Below, piece by piece: positions 50,845 to 60,919 of a stretch of 64,000 bases of DNA; position 1 is the stretch's first letter; the number at the start of each line of letters is the position of its first letter. Position numbers and translations under genes: made by a program. Below the pieces are notes generated by a model. It had not been told where the DNA came from, made no database searches, and worked only from the letters and a program-made list of their open reading frames with translations. The stretch covers positions 3,522,842 through 3,586,841 of the forward strand of contig SDUX01000006.1 in NCBI GenBank assembly GCA_008729055.1, in the 5' to 3' direction. The stretch comes from Pyropia haitanensis. Its lineage: Eukaryota; Rhodophyta; Bangiophyceae; Bangiales; Bangiaceae.

Positions 50845-53499
50845 CTAACCCCCAGAGGAACGAAACGTCAAACAGTGGGCGTACCGGTCTCCCAAAGACG
50901 CCTGCTCTCGGTAAAACAAGCGCACAGGTGCCGCAACCACCACCTTGGACTCATCAAACGACTTGATAAAGACACCAGATGCAGACCGGATGCGGGAGAG
51001 AGCAACGTAGACCATGCCAGCAGTGAAGCACCGCGCTAAGTCTAGTACAGCACGGTCCAGAGACAGGCCCTGCACGCGATGAATAGTCACAGCCCAAGCC
51101 AGCACCAATGGAACTTGCACGCGCTCCGCAAACGGCCCGTCACGGTGCACGGACTCCAGCTTCATACTCTCCGCCGCCACGACGCACGACACCATGCCGC
51201 GGTTCACCGTCGAGAAGAGCACGACAGGGACGATACGAAACCGCGCGTCGGGCAAGCCCACCGACCCGCCGCCGTCCTCAAAGCCAGTGACGACCCCGAC
51301 AGTCCCGTTGAAGACGCCCTCTCGCCGCAAGCCGTTGCCACACATGGCCACGCGCGCACCCACACACACGTGCAGGACCTTGGGGGCCAGCAGCGACTTG
51401 TCCAGGACGGCCTGCAAGGCCAAGTCGGTCATGTCCACACCAATCGCCCGGTCGACGGCATCGTACGAGACGCGCTTGCTCCTTGTGGCCGCTTCCAGCT
51501 GTTGGAGGCACCGGGCGTTGTGCTTCAAAACCTCCTGGGTCCGCGGAAAGATGTGCGTGACGTCATGTCCCAGACCGCCCGACGGGGAGAACGCCTCGTA
51601 CGCACGCTGCCGCTGCTCCATAAGAGCGGACAAGGCGGGTGACACCTCTCCCACGCGCAGGTCGTTGAGCATAGAGATGAACTCAGCGTCCGACTGCCGC
51701 CAAACGTACGTCAGGTGCAGCACCTTCCCGTCAAAAATTTCGTCCCAGGCCGGCGCCTGGAAAGCGTAGCCAGCCTCGGCGTCGAACACCACGTCCTCGT
51801 TGTCCGTGTCAAGCACGGGCGGCAGCTGATAGAAGTCACCAAAAGCGAGCATGCGCCATGGTGACGCCCGGGGGAAGTCAGCACGGGAAGCGTTCATAGC
51901 AAACGCGAGGGTAGTCATCATCCTGCTGGACACCATTGAGACCTCATCAAGCAGCACCAGCTCGGTGGTTGCCAGCCGCTGCTTGGTCAGCTTGTCCATC
52001 GACGAATAGATCATGGCCGCGTCGCGGGCCTCGGTGACCCGATGGTTGAAGCAGTTGGCCGGGAGCCGGAGGAAGGCGTGAATGGTGACACCTCCAGCAA
52101 TGGCAGCAGACACACCCGTTGGAGCAAGGATGCGCAGCCCCGCCTTGCTGCCACGCTTTTGGTCTTGAAACTGCTTGGCCACGACTCTAAGGAGACGCGT
52201 TTTCCCCACCCCACCACCCCCAGTAATGAAGACGCTCTTCTCCGTCGCCAGCAGCTCTTGCCCCAGCTTGTCCATGTCATAGGAGAGGCACGCCGGCGTA
52301 CAGACCCGCTTGATTGGATGCCGTCGCTGCTCCTTTTTTGGAGGGTCCTCTTGGTCGCCATCAACGTCACGATGGCGTACGATGCCGCGGGGTCGACCTT
52401 CCAAAGGAGCACCACAGCAAGATCCCAGACCCCCACGATCGCCAGCGACACCACAGGAACGCCGGTTGTCGAGCACGCGTCGCCCTGGAGAAAGATGATG
52501 TGGATGGCCGACATCTTGAGCGAGATGATCAACGTCCACAACGTCCCCTCTTTTGGTCAGCGTGCTCGACGACAACAGAGGTGTGGCACACTGCGCACCG
52601 GTGGACAGAGGGCGGCTTGAGCGCCTTGTGGAAAAAGAGGTGTCGCCGCGATGACCGCCCTCGAGCAGGCTCTCACCCCCAACGCTTTGTGGAAAGGCAC
52701 CAGTCTGCCGGCGACGCAACAGGGAAGATGCGGAGCATGCAAGCGAGGTCGCCCGGGGTGCCGGCCGCGTAGCAGATGCCGCTTGCCGCCGCCGCGGTAC
52801 CACCACACGCAACGGGCTGGCCTCTTCCATACCGCGCCAAGAAAAAGGTCCATGCTTGGGCTCGGGAGGGGGAGGGAGCGCAGCCGCAAAAGCTTGGACC
52901 TCCGCAGGCGCCCCTGCTGGCACGATCCTCGGTCCCGGTGCCATCACCTCAACCACCGAGTCGTCGGAGTCAATGACGACCGTCTCTACAGCAGGTACCG
53001 CAGCTTCCTTCGAAGCGCTGCCGGCTAAGCGCACGAGGCTCACCGCCCAGCCTTCCAATGCCGGTTGCTGCAGCCAGGAGACCGCAAGGTTGTTGGACAT
53101 TGAGGACCGCACAATGGCCGTCTCGCCACACAGCATCTGCAAGGTGTTCATCAAACGCACGACGTCCATGCGCTCGTCCTTGTTGGCTACAAAGCCACCC
53201 ATGCTCGTGAGGATAGCGGTAAAGGCCACCAGGCCGCCGTCTGGCGATGGTCTGGCAGACACCGCGCTGGTACTACACACCAAGAGGGAAAGCTCCTCCA
53301 CCCACATCGGAAGTGTAGGAGAAGACGCCCAAGACCACGCCACTTCCTCCGCGTTGAAGGACTTGAGGAGGCCCACGACACCGTGCTCCGCAAAGAGCAG
53401 CGGCAGAAGAGTGGCCACGTCTAGCCCATCGCGTGCATTCACAACGTGGCGCGCCGTATCCCGGACAAAGCCAATGTAAAGCGGCTCCGTGGCCGCCAT
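50845..53499 (-). CDS. PIF1-family DNA helicase
   Basis: The 884-residue protein is a superfamily 1B 5'-3' DNA helicase. The N-terminal 400 residues are unlike other PIF1 proteins: a helical start (YIGFVRDTARHVVNARDGLD), an acidic patch (VVIDSDDSVVEV) and a Ser/Arg-rich linker. The helicase core has Walker A GGGGVGKTRLL (about 426-436), motif Ia LAPTGVSAAIAGGVTIHAFL, Walker B LVLLDEVSMVSS (about 515-526), motif III FGDFYQLPPV (about 553), motif IV YVWRQSD, and motifs V-VI AVTIHRVQGLSLDRAVLDL (about 803-821) with VYVALSRIRSASGVF. All catalytic motifs are intact and the gene is intronless. Stand-alone PIF1 genes of this kind are common near mobile elements; here the neighbours are another transposon-associated gene and orphan ORFs on the same strand. 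ATG 53499 starts the frame. Confidence 0.9.
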   Translation of the reverse strand: MAATEPLYIGFVRDTARHVVNARDGLDVATLLPLLFAEHGVVGLLKSFNAEEVAWSWASSPTLPMWVEELSLLVCSTSAVSARPSPDGGLVAFTAILTSMGGFVANKDERMDVVRLMNTLQMLCGETAIVRSSMSNNLAVSWLQQPALEGWAVSLVRLAGSASKEAAVPAVETVVIDSDDSVVEVMAPGPRIVPAGAPAEVQAFAAALPPPPEPKHGPFSWRGMEEASPLRVVVPRRRQAASATRPAPRATSLACSASSLLRRRQTGAFPQSVGGESLLEGGHRGDTSFSTRRSSRPLSTGAQCATPLLSSSTLTKRGDVVDVDHLAQDVGHPHHLSPGRRVLDNRRSCGVAGDRGGLGSCCGAPLEGRPRGIVRHRDVDGDQEDPPKKEQRRHPIKRVCTPACLSYDMDKLGQELLATEKSVFITGGGGVGKTRLLRVVAKQFQDQKRGSKAGLRILAPTGVSAAIAGGVTIHAFLRLPANCFNHRVTEARDAAMIYSSMDKLTKQRLATTELVLLDEVSMVSSRMMTTLAFAMNASRADFPRASPWRMLAFGDFYQLPPVLDTDNEDVVFDAEAGYAFQAPAWDEIFDGKVLHLTYVWRQSDAEFISMLNDLRVGEVSPALSALMEQRQRAYEAFSPSGGLGHDVTHIFPRTQEVLKHNARCLQQLEAATRSKRVSYDAVDRAIGVDMTDLALQAVLDKSLLAPKVLHVCVGARVAMCGNGLRREGVFNGTVGVVTGFEDGGGSVGLPDARFRIVPVVLFSTVNRGMVSCVVAAESMKLESVHRDGPFAERVQVPLVLAWAVTIHRVQGLSLDRAVLDLARCFTAGMVYVALSRIRSASGVFIKSFDESKVVVAAPVRLFYREQASLGDRYAHCLTFRSSGG

Positions 53500-54227
53500 C
53501 TCTTACTTGCCCACTACCTCCGCCTTGACCGCCACCTCGGCAACAATAGCAGGCTGGGCCACCGCCAGCAAAAAGATGGAGCCTGCAAAGCCCAAGGCGT
53601 TGACGCACAAGAGGGGGACAGCGGCGGCAGTGCGGGGGGCGCAGCGACCTTCGCAAGGACAGGAGAGCTCAGATAGCCAGAGGGGGATGGCGGCAAAAGC
53701 GCGAAACGGGCGGCCCAGTCGAAGAGATGGGACCACCCAGATCCCCGCCGAGGAGAGGGGGACGCCCCCATGTAGGCCGCGTGGGGGGTGGCGGGCGTGC
53801 GGCATCCCCACCGCCCACGCCTAGGAAGACGGGGACGGGTGTTGGTGGGGGTTGGCGTGGGGGTGGTGGGGGTGGTGGTGCGGGGGCGGGTAAAAGACGG
53901 GCGTATGTGGGGGCGCGACTCCCCCCCCCCCTCCCCCCCCGGGCCCCTCTGGGTAGGTGGCCGCCCCGCGGCTCGCCCGCAGCTGTCAGGGCGCCGCGTG
54001 CCCGCCCCCGCCCACCCCCGATCACCAGTGGAGGCCACGAGCTCCTCCTGCTGTTGGTACAGTATGCGCAACGGAAAAAAAAAGGAGAAGGGAGGTGGAG
54101 CGAGTGAAGTTATTTAAGTCGTCGCGATGCCCTCCCCATCGACTCGGCCACCATCTCCTTCCCGGCGCATCAGCCACCCAACCAACCCCATCCGGCGCTC
54201 GTGGTGGACCTGCGCAGGAAAACCCTC
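53500..54227. other. Spacer upstream of the PIF1 gene
   Basis: GC-rich, with a GTGGGGGT-type run near 53840-53900. Overlapping frames on both strands are compositional. It should contain the PIF1 promoter. Confidence 0.4.
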
Positions 54228-54974
54228 TTAGTCAAAAAAATGGGAACAAAATGCCCGACTCCGCAAAGAAAAAGACAACACATCCGAAGAGCTTGCCAAC
54301 GCGCGGACGAGCTCAGTACAGAGGTCGTAGCGTCCCCCGTCGTTGGCGATGACGGGGTGAACAAACGCAACGGATACCCCCCACTCAAGCACAGCCGTAA
54401 AAATGGCCCAGTCCAAAGAAGCGCGCAGCATAAAAAAGAGGGGATTAATGAAGAGTACGCCGCCGCGGCCAACGGCGGCGCAAACGGTGTCCCTCGTCAA
54501 TGAGAATATCGCCCTCTCACACGGGTCCTCCCTGTCGGGTCCAAAGTACGATGCAGAAATCATGGCGGTGTGTGCAAGCGCCATTGCGTCCCACGTGACG
54601 ACACCAAAGCCAAACACAACCCCCCACACATTAAACTCCTCCAGCACGGAGAGGCGCTCGGTGGGGCGAAAAGAAGCGCAGCCGGCCATCCAGCGGAAGC
54701 GTCGGACCACGTACGTCACACGGCCCTCCACACCGCCGTCGCGACGCAGCATGCGACGACGGGCAACGCGTTGAACGCGTGAGCCCAAACGGCGCAACAA
54801 CAGCGCCTCCCGCTCCACTGTCAAAAAGCCGTCGCGCAGCTCGCGCAGAGCGGCGCGATGCTGCACGGAAAAGTCGGACTCACGAATGGTTGACACCAGA
54901 CGCGCGCCCTCTCCGCCGTCGCGGACGGAGAAAGCAGCTCGGATGACGCCCAGGGGCGCGGAGGTAGACCCCAT
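54228..54974 (-). CDS. Hypothetical hydrophobic protein upstream of PIF1
   Basis: From the ATG at 54974 the protein has 248 residues. Two helical charged segments come first (LVSTIRESDFSVQHRAALRE, REALLLRRLGSRVQRVARRR). Then hydrophobic stretches follow: VWGVVFGFGVVTWDAMALAH (about 120-139) and GVLFINPLFFMLRASLDWAI with LEWGVSVAFVHPVI (about 174-208). They could be membrane segments or buried helices. The frame is open to 55430 without an ATG. The segment just before 54974 reads GWACCSWLGWRLLLALSAG, signal-peptide-like, so the true start may be upstream, perhaps in another exon. No family is recognised. Confidence 0.45.
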   Translation of the reverse strand: MGSTSAPLGVIRAAFSVRDGGEGARLVSTIRESDFSVQHRAALRELRDGFLTVEREALLLRRLGSRVQRVARRRMLRRDGGVEGRVTYVVRRFRWMAGCASFRPTERLSVLEEFNVWGVVFGFGVVTWDAMALAHTAMISASYFGPDREDPCERAIFSLTRDTVCAAVGRGGVLFINPLFFMLRASLDWAIFTAVLEWGVSVAFVHPVIANDGGRYDLCTELVRALASSSDVLSFSLRSRAFCSHFFD

Positions 54975-57059
54975 ACCCGCCGACAACGCCAGCAGCAACC
55001 GCCAGCCAAGCCACGAGCAGCAGGCCCACCCAGCCCCACGCCGAGAACCCCGACCCACGGCACGCTGCCCCGACGATGGGCGGCGACCAGCACCGCGTCG
55101 CCTCGACGATGGGCAGCGGGAGACGATTCCCCCCGCCACCACCGCACCCACCGCAGCGGCCGCCTCAACCACAACGATCGGTGGGGCTCGTCGGCGACAA
55201 GAGGCGCAGCCGCCGGCGCCACGATCGTGTCGGACGGCGAAGATGCAGGCGCCAGATAGGGAAGCGATGGAACAGGTGACGCAAACGGAACGGAGGGGAT
55301 AGTGCAGAAGAGGACGCTGGTGTCGACGACGGTGACGGGAGATCTCCACGGCGGCGTCGGCCTCCACCCACCCGTAATTGATGAATTTCACAGTAAATGA
55401 TACAGGAACAACAGGTTCAAAGAGAACCAACGGCGCACGGGTCGCGGGAGAGCCGGCCCGCGTGGCAACTCATCGGCACCAATGACACTGTAGCGTTATT
55501 GGCCGTTCTGCGGCCCTTGTCCGCCCCGCGTCGCCACCGCCAGAGAACAGAGGGCTACCAGAAGGAACGGGCCAGGGAGTCCCACACACACTTGCCCACC
55601 TCAACAGCCAGAGGTAAGGGAAAAGGCTAAAGCCCAAGGGGAAGGAGAACCCACAGCAACGTTGTTTTACAAGAAGGATCTCGCGTGGCCCGCGGACCAA
55701 GCCCCTAAGAGCTCTCCACACCACCCCCCGAGGGGCCACCAGGGCGCCCCCTCTCAGGGGCGCCTCCAGCGGGCCAAGTGCCAGCGTGCACCTGCCCCGC
55801 CGGGGCACCCCGCTCCACGCTAAAATCCCTCCACTCAGATGCAAGCGAAAAACCCTCACACAGATGCAATCCGCCCAAAAACCCAATGGGAAAAAAGGGC
55901 GAAAAGCACGAAATCACGCAGTGAAAATCGATGAGAACAAATGCAAGAGAAACCGTAAGTAGCAGGCCACCAAGTCCAACCAGGGGGAAGGGCCGCCACA
56001 ACCGCCACCCGGATCGAGTCCGCCACCATGCCACCGCGGGCCGCCAGGTAACGCGGGACCGCCGCAACGTAGGCCTCGTCAGGCCACCACCAGAGGCCCC
56101 AAACGTTACATGGCCCCTTCACCGAGGCCGAGCGTCCCCGCCGGCCGCACTCAAGGGTGGTACGCGTGAGAGGCCTCCCGGAGAGGGGGGCCGCCAGCAG
56201 GGTAGTCCAGGGATGGTGTCGGGGTGGGCCAGCGGAGAGCGGGAGAGAGCGGCGGGAGTGTCGGCCACCGAGGGGTACATAACGGCCTCGTCCGCGCGCT
56301 GGCCTCGTCAGGCCGCCGTTTGCGTCTCGGCCGCCACACCGCCTGCCACCATCCCCTCGTCCCCGTCGTGCAGGCCGTCCTCTTCCTCGTTGGCCGGCCC
56401 GTCCGCTTCCCTTCGTCCGCCCCTTCCTCACCACCACCACGTCGGCCTGTCCGCCCTGGCCGACGGGGTCGAGGCGTGGCACCGGAGGGCCTCGAGGCGC
56501 TGCCGTACCGGCAAGGGGTGGGCCCGCTCCTCAACACCCGTGACGGTGTCCACCTTGACGGCCTCCTCCGCTTCGACCGGCAGCCAAGGTAAGTAAGGCC
56601 GACGGTGGGGGAGGGGGAGAGGGACAAGAGGGGAGGGAGGGCACCGACGGACGCCACCATCGCGGCCACCAGGCACATTAACCGTCGACCTTGGCCTTCT
56701 TGTCTCGCCTCCGTGGCCGTTGTTGGCTCCCCGCGTCTGGTCCTTGCGGCCGTCTTGTCCCGTCAACCCGTTCGGCCTGCTTCCCCGCGGTGGCCCTCAA
56801 CCAGGTGTCCACCCACGCGTCAGAGGCCAAGACGGGCATCAACCTCGACAAGGTCAAGGCCCACGAGAAGATCAAGAAGGTGGTCAGGAGGGCCGAGGGG
56901 AGAGGAAGAGCGGGAGGGGGTGGGCCGCCGGCGTCGCATGCGTCGTCGCAGGCCAAGTGGGACCGTGCCGGCCGTCCTCGTCCCCCGGAGCTTGGGGTCG
57001 TCGCGTTCGGCCTAACGGTGGCCGACGTCATGAGCACGTAGGGCACCGTCAGGTTTGCA
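54975..57059. other. Intergenic DNA between the orphan ORF and the gypsy element
   Basis: Many open frames occur on both strands (for example 55856-56482 minus and 56691-57041 plus), but none has a domain. A minus-strand stretch near 56500 (EEAVKVDTVTGVEERAHPLP) is more protein-like than its surroundings; no assignment is possible. Confidence 0.35.
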
Positions 57060-57359
57060 AACATCGGTAGGAAGAGTGGACGTCGTGGGCGAGGGGAGCG
57101 AAGAGGCCGCCAGGGAAACAGACGACTGTAAGCAATCGATCCCGCCAGGTGCGTTGCAGCCCCAAATAAAGTTGCCCCTTGATTTGACAGTGTTGCAACG
57201 GCCCGAATCCGGTCGGAGCGCATCGGAAGAAGACGGGACTTGGCCGAAATGGAAGCCGGGGAGCAAGATGGGCGTGACGACGGCCACGTGGCAAAAGTAG
57301 CCCCCCTTTTTCGAACAGTCTTGGCTTCGACCATGGCACGTCGCCTCTCCGACATAACA
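57060..57359 (-). repeat. Candidate 3' LTR of the chromovirus
   Basis: Seventy-seven bases downstream of the pol stop, the minus strand starts TGTTATGTCGGAGAGGCGAC, the kind of TG start expected of a gypsy LTR. The inner limit at 57060 is a guess, no upstream LTR is in the window to compare, and the purine tract before it is weak (GGGGCCACCGA). Confidence 0.35.
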
Positions 57360-57436
57360 TCGGTGGCCCCATAGTGCCCTTGACTCCGCGGTGCAGCCGG
57401 GCGGTCCGGCAGGAAGGTCGCCACCTCGCGGCCGCC

Positions 57437-60400
57437 TCAGGCCCACGAAAATCCCGGGTCTATCGTGAGGGCCTCCACCAAACTCATGGGGTCGCTCGGG
57501 TCTGCGGCCACGTCCAACTCCTCGCCCGGATGGCAAAGCTCATAGAGGGGGCCCCAAAGGGCCCTTATCTCGCCGGCCGTAGGGGGAACCGCGACGCCCA
57601 TCCGCCGGCAGTACTCGGCCACCTTGCGCTCGTCGAGCCTGTCGTGGGGCTCCCAGGTATCCTCGTCGGCCGCGTAACCCCACCAGCGCACGAGTAGCCA
57701 AAGTTTGCCCTCCTCGTCGTGCGTGTAGTCCACGAAGCGCTCCCAAACAAATTGTTGGCCCGTCTCGGTGTGGTCCCACGGCACCGCTAGGCCTTGTGGT
57801 CCGCGGAGGATGGTCGAGGAGTCCACTTGGTCTTTCGGGGTGGGGGCGCGCGCCACGTTGTCCCCACTCACCCGCTCAGGATGGCCATCCATCATGACCG
57901 TAAACGTGTGGGCGTCTCGGCCGACAATCTGGAAAGGGCCCAAGACAGTCTCGTCCAACTTCTTGGGGTGTTGGATGTTGGCGTCGACGTAGGCCCAGTC
58001 ACCCACACGTAGGGTCTTGTTGACGGGCCTCACCCTCTTGTCGTAGGCCCGCTTGTACCTCCGCTGCGTTGCAGCCAGGGCCTTCCGCACCTGGTGGGTC
58101 AGGTTCCTCAAGCGGGCCCGATAATACTCCCGAGCGGCCCGCGGTGACTGGGGGACCTCCTTGGGGTACGGGCTGGCCGGCAAACGCTCGAGGGAGAGGT
58201 TGCGGACCCTCTCGGGGGCCGCGAACTCCAAGGGGGCCACGCCGGTGCTCTGCTGCGGCCGAGAGTTGTAGGCCAAAGAAAGGACGGAGACCAACTCGTC
58301 CCACGACTCCTGGTGCTCCGACGCGTAGGCCTTCAGCTGCGCCACAATGGTCCGATTGTAGCGTTCCACTTGGCCTTGCGTCTGCGGATGGTAGGCCGTC
58401 GAGGTCAGGTGACGGATGCCCAACATACCGCAGAAGCCTCGGAAAAAGGTGGAGGCCAACTGGGGGCCATTATCCGTCAACAGCGTGTCGGGGGGCCCAT
58501 AGGAGGCCACCCACGTGTCGCAGAACGCCGAGGCCACTGTCTCCGCGTTCTCCCGGGGGATGGGGGCCACCCGAGTAAGCTTGGAGAAGCGGTCCACGAT
58601 GACCAACAGGAAACGGTTGCCGTTGGCCGTTGTGGGCAGTGGGCCCAACAAATCCAGGCACACGTCCGCGAGGGCCTCCGACGCGGGGAAGAGGCGTAGC
58701 GGGGCTGTCCGTCGACGGCCCCTAACCTTGCTCTTCGCGCACACATCGCAGTTGGCCACAAAGTCGTACACGTCCGCCGCCATGGCCTCCCAGTAGTAGG
58801 TCCGCCGCATGGAGGCGTACATCTTGTTGACCCCGGGGTGGCCTGCGTGGGCCGGCATGTGCTCCAGAGTGAGGACTTCTTGGCGTAGGCCCTCCGGCAC
58901 ATAAACTTGGACCGACTTGTCCAAAGGGCTCAGCCGGACGAGTAGGCCATCGGGGGTCTCCCCGAACCTTGAGTGGGCGTTCTTGTCCATCTCTGCCCTC
59001 ACAGACTGGCAGCGGATGTCCGTCGATTGGGCCTTCACAAGCCTCTCGAGCGTCAGCGGGAGGTAGCCCTTGTTAGTCTTGGGGTCGGGGGCCACCCACC
59101 CGCGAGCAAAGTTGGCCAGTGTGAGGCACGGGATCTCCTCCGGGATGGGGCTCAAGTCGGCCCCCGAGGTAGTCAGCCTCGACATCGTGTCCGCCGCATG
59201 GTGGGCCGCCCCGCTCCGGGTCTCCACCAGGTAGTCAAACTCGGCCAACCGTAACCTCCATTGGGCTAACCGGCCGTGAGCCCCGTCCATGTGGAGCATC
59301 CACTTGAGAGCCGTGTGGTCTGTCCGCACAATAAACCGAGTTCCCAACAGGTAGGGCCGAAGAAGGAAGAGGGCCCACACGACGGCGAGGCACTCCCGCT
59401 CCGTCGTGCTGTAGTTCCTCTCGGCCGACGACAGGGGCCTGCTCCAGTACCCGACGGGCTTGTGGCCGCCTCCGGGCTGCTCTTGGAGTAGGACGCAGCC
59501 CACTTGGGCCGCACTGGCGTCGGTGTCCACGGTGTATTGGCCCGTCCGTCGCGGCAAGGCCAAAATGGGCGTGTGGGTCAGCCGCCACTTGAGATCTTCG
59601 AAGGCCTTGACTTGCTCCTCATTGAACTTGGGCAGCGGGTCGGCCACCTTAGAACTTGTGAGGGCCGTCAACGGCCTGGCGACGGCGGCGTAGTCCTTCA
59701 CAAACCTCCGATAGACATTACACATGCCAAGGAAACTTCGCATGCTCTTCTTGGTCGTAGGGGGCTCGGCTTTCCGTAGCCCCACGAGGTTCTTCTCGTT
59801 CACCCTGACGTGGCCCTTGCCGACGATGTGGCCCAGATACTCGACCTCCTCCTGGAAGAGGAAGCACTTGCTGGCCTTGAGGGATATGCCGGCCTTCGCA
59901 ATCAACGAGAAGACCTCCTCCAGGTGGCCCACGTGCTCTTGGGCCGATCTTGAGAAGACGATCACGTCGTCCAGGTAGACAAGCACGGACTTCCACTTGA
60001 GGCCCGCGAGGAGCATGTCGATGGCCCGCTGGAAGGTCGCGGGTGCATTGGTGAGGCCGAAGGGAAGGCGAACGTATTTGTAGGTCCCCTCGTGGCACGT
60101 AAACGTGGTCTTGTCTTGGTCCTCGACGGCCACCGGGATCTGCCAATAGCCCATGTTACAGTCCAACACGGAGAACACGGTGGCCTCGCCCAAGAAGTCA
60201 ATACAGTCGTCCATCCTGGGCAGAGGGTACGTGTCTTTGACCGTCATGTCGTTGAGCCTTCTGTAGTCCACGCAGAACCTCGGAGACCCGTCAGGCTTGG
60301 GGACGATGACCACCGGGAAGGACCACTCGGCCTGCGAGGGCTCGATGACGCCCAGCTTGAGTTGCTTGGCCACTTGGTCCGCGATGAGCCCTCGGTGGTA

Positions 60401-60916
60401 GAGGCCCGTCCGGTAAGGTTGTGAACGCACGGGTCGAGACCCCGGGGCCAACGTGATCCGGTGCGGCGTGATGTCCATGCGGCCCAGAGTCCCGTCCCAT
60501 AATCCTTGGTAGCGGCCGACCAAATCTCGGACGGCCTCATGCAACTCGGGGGGGATCAACTCGTAGGCCACCCGTGGCAACTTGGGGCCGTCTTGACGTT
60601 GGGCCGCGGATTCGTCCGGCGGGGGAGGAGCGTCGGGGGCCTGTTCTGGGTTGAGAATGGGCCCATGCGGTCCACCACCGTCGGCCTGCGGCCCTTGCGT
60701 CACCTCTGCTACCGTGTCGGCCCCTTCACCGAGGGGTGAGCACGTCCCATCGTCGGCCTCAAAAACGGGCCCGTGGTAGGGCTCAACAAGGCCCACGACA
60801 AAGCCCTTGGGGAGGTTGACAGGCCTCGCGGTGATGTTGGTCAAGTAGAACCGGAAGTCTCGTCGGGCCTTGACGTCGGCCAACGCGTTGTGTAATAAAA
60901 TCCCCTTCTCGGCCAT
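57437..60916 (-). CDS. Chromovirus Pol: RT, RNase H, integrase, chromodomain
   Basis: The 1159-residue open frame covers RT (KPDGSPRFCVDYRRLND, VFSVLDCNMGYWQI, LPFGLTNAPATFQ, and YLDDVIVFS at about 315), RNase H (VDTDASAAQVGCVL at about 467, ERNYSTTERECLAVVWAL, TDHTALKWML) and integrase. The integrase has an H2C2 zinc finger (HMPAHAGHPGVNK...CDVCAKSK, about 690-728) and the DDE core (CLDLLGPL, TDNGPQLAS, QTQGQVERYNR). A C-terminal chromodomain reads FVWERFVDYTHDEEGKLWLL with VRWWGYAADEDTWEPHDRL (about 1057-1095), which would target integration to marked chromatin. No stop or frameshift breaks it, so the copy looks young. The ATG at 60916 is only the first Met left after the insertion; protease and Gag are missing here. 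Confidence 0.93.
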   Translation of the reverse strand: MAEKGILLHNALADVKARRDFRFYLTNITARPVNLPKGFVVGLVEPYHGPVFEADDGTCSPLGEGADTVAEVTQGPQADGGGPHGPILNPEQAPDAPPPPDESAAQRQDGPKLPRVAYELIPPELHEAVRDLVGRYQGLWDGTLGRMDITPHRITLAPGSRPVRSQPYRTGLYHRGLIADQVAKQLKLGVIEPSQAEWSFPVVIVPKPDGSPRFCVDYRRLNDMTVKDTYPLPRMDDCIDFLGEATVFSVLDCNMGYWQIPVAVEDQDKTTFTCHEGTYKYVRLPFGLTNAPATFQRAIDMLLAGLKWKSVLVYLDDVIVFSRSAQEHVGHLEEVFSLIAKAGISLKASKCFLFQEEVEYLGHIVGKGHVRVNEKNLVGLRKAEPPTTKKSMRSFLGMCNVYRRFVKDYAAVARPLTALTSSKVADPLPKFNEEQVKAFEDLKWRLTHTPILALPRRTGQYTVDTDASAAQVGCVLLQEQPGGGHKPVGYWSRPLSSAERNYSTTERECLAVVWALFLLRPYLLGTRFIVRTDHTALKWMLHMDGAHGRLAQWRLRLAEFDYLVETRSGAAHHAADTMSRLTTSGADLSPIPEEIPCLTLANFARGWVAPDPKTNKGYLPLTLERLVKAQSTDIRCQSVRAEMDKNAHSRFGETPDGLLVRLSPLDKSVQVYVPEGLRQEVLTLEHMPAHAGHPGVNKMYASMRRTYYWEAMAADVYDFVANCDVCAKSKVRGRRRTAPLRLFPASEALADVCLDLLGPLPTTANGNRFLLVIVDRFSKLTRVAPIPRENAETVASAFCDTWVASYGPPDTLLTDNGPQLASTFFRGFCGMLGIRHLTSTAYHPQTQGQVERYNRTIVAQLKAYASEHQESWDELVSVLSLAYNSRPQQSTGVAPLEFAAPERVRNLSLERLPASPYPKEVPQSPRAAREYYRARLRNLTHQVRKALAATQRRYKRAYDKRVRPVNKTLRVGDWAYVDANIQHPKKLDETVLGPFQIVGRDAHTFTVMMDGHPERVSGDNVARAPTPKDQVDSSTILRGPQGLAVPWDHTETGQQFVWERFVDYTHDEEGKLWLLVRWWGYAADEDTWEPHDRLDERKVAEYCRRMGVAVPPTAGEIRALWGPLYELCHPGEELDVAADPSDPMSLVEALTIDPGFSWA

Positions 60917-60919
60917 CTT

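Larger units (their letters stand above)
57060..60919 (-). mobile_element. Ty3/gypsy chromovirus, 5' part displaced by a second LTR element
   Basis: The minus-strand element shows pol from just after the protease to the chromodomain, with a candidate 3' LTR. Its coding sequence stops abruptly at 60916-60919, where the plus-strand LTR of another element begins. Gag and protease are probably on the far side of that insertion, beyond the window. ATCTT (60915-60919) is the predicted 5-bp duplication. Confidence 0.75.
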
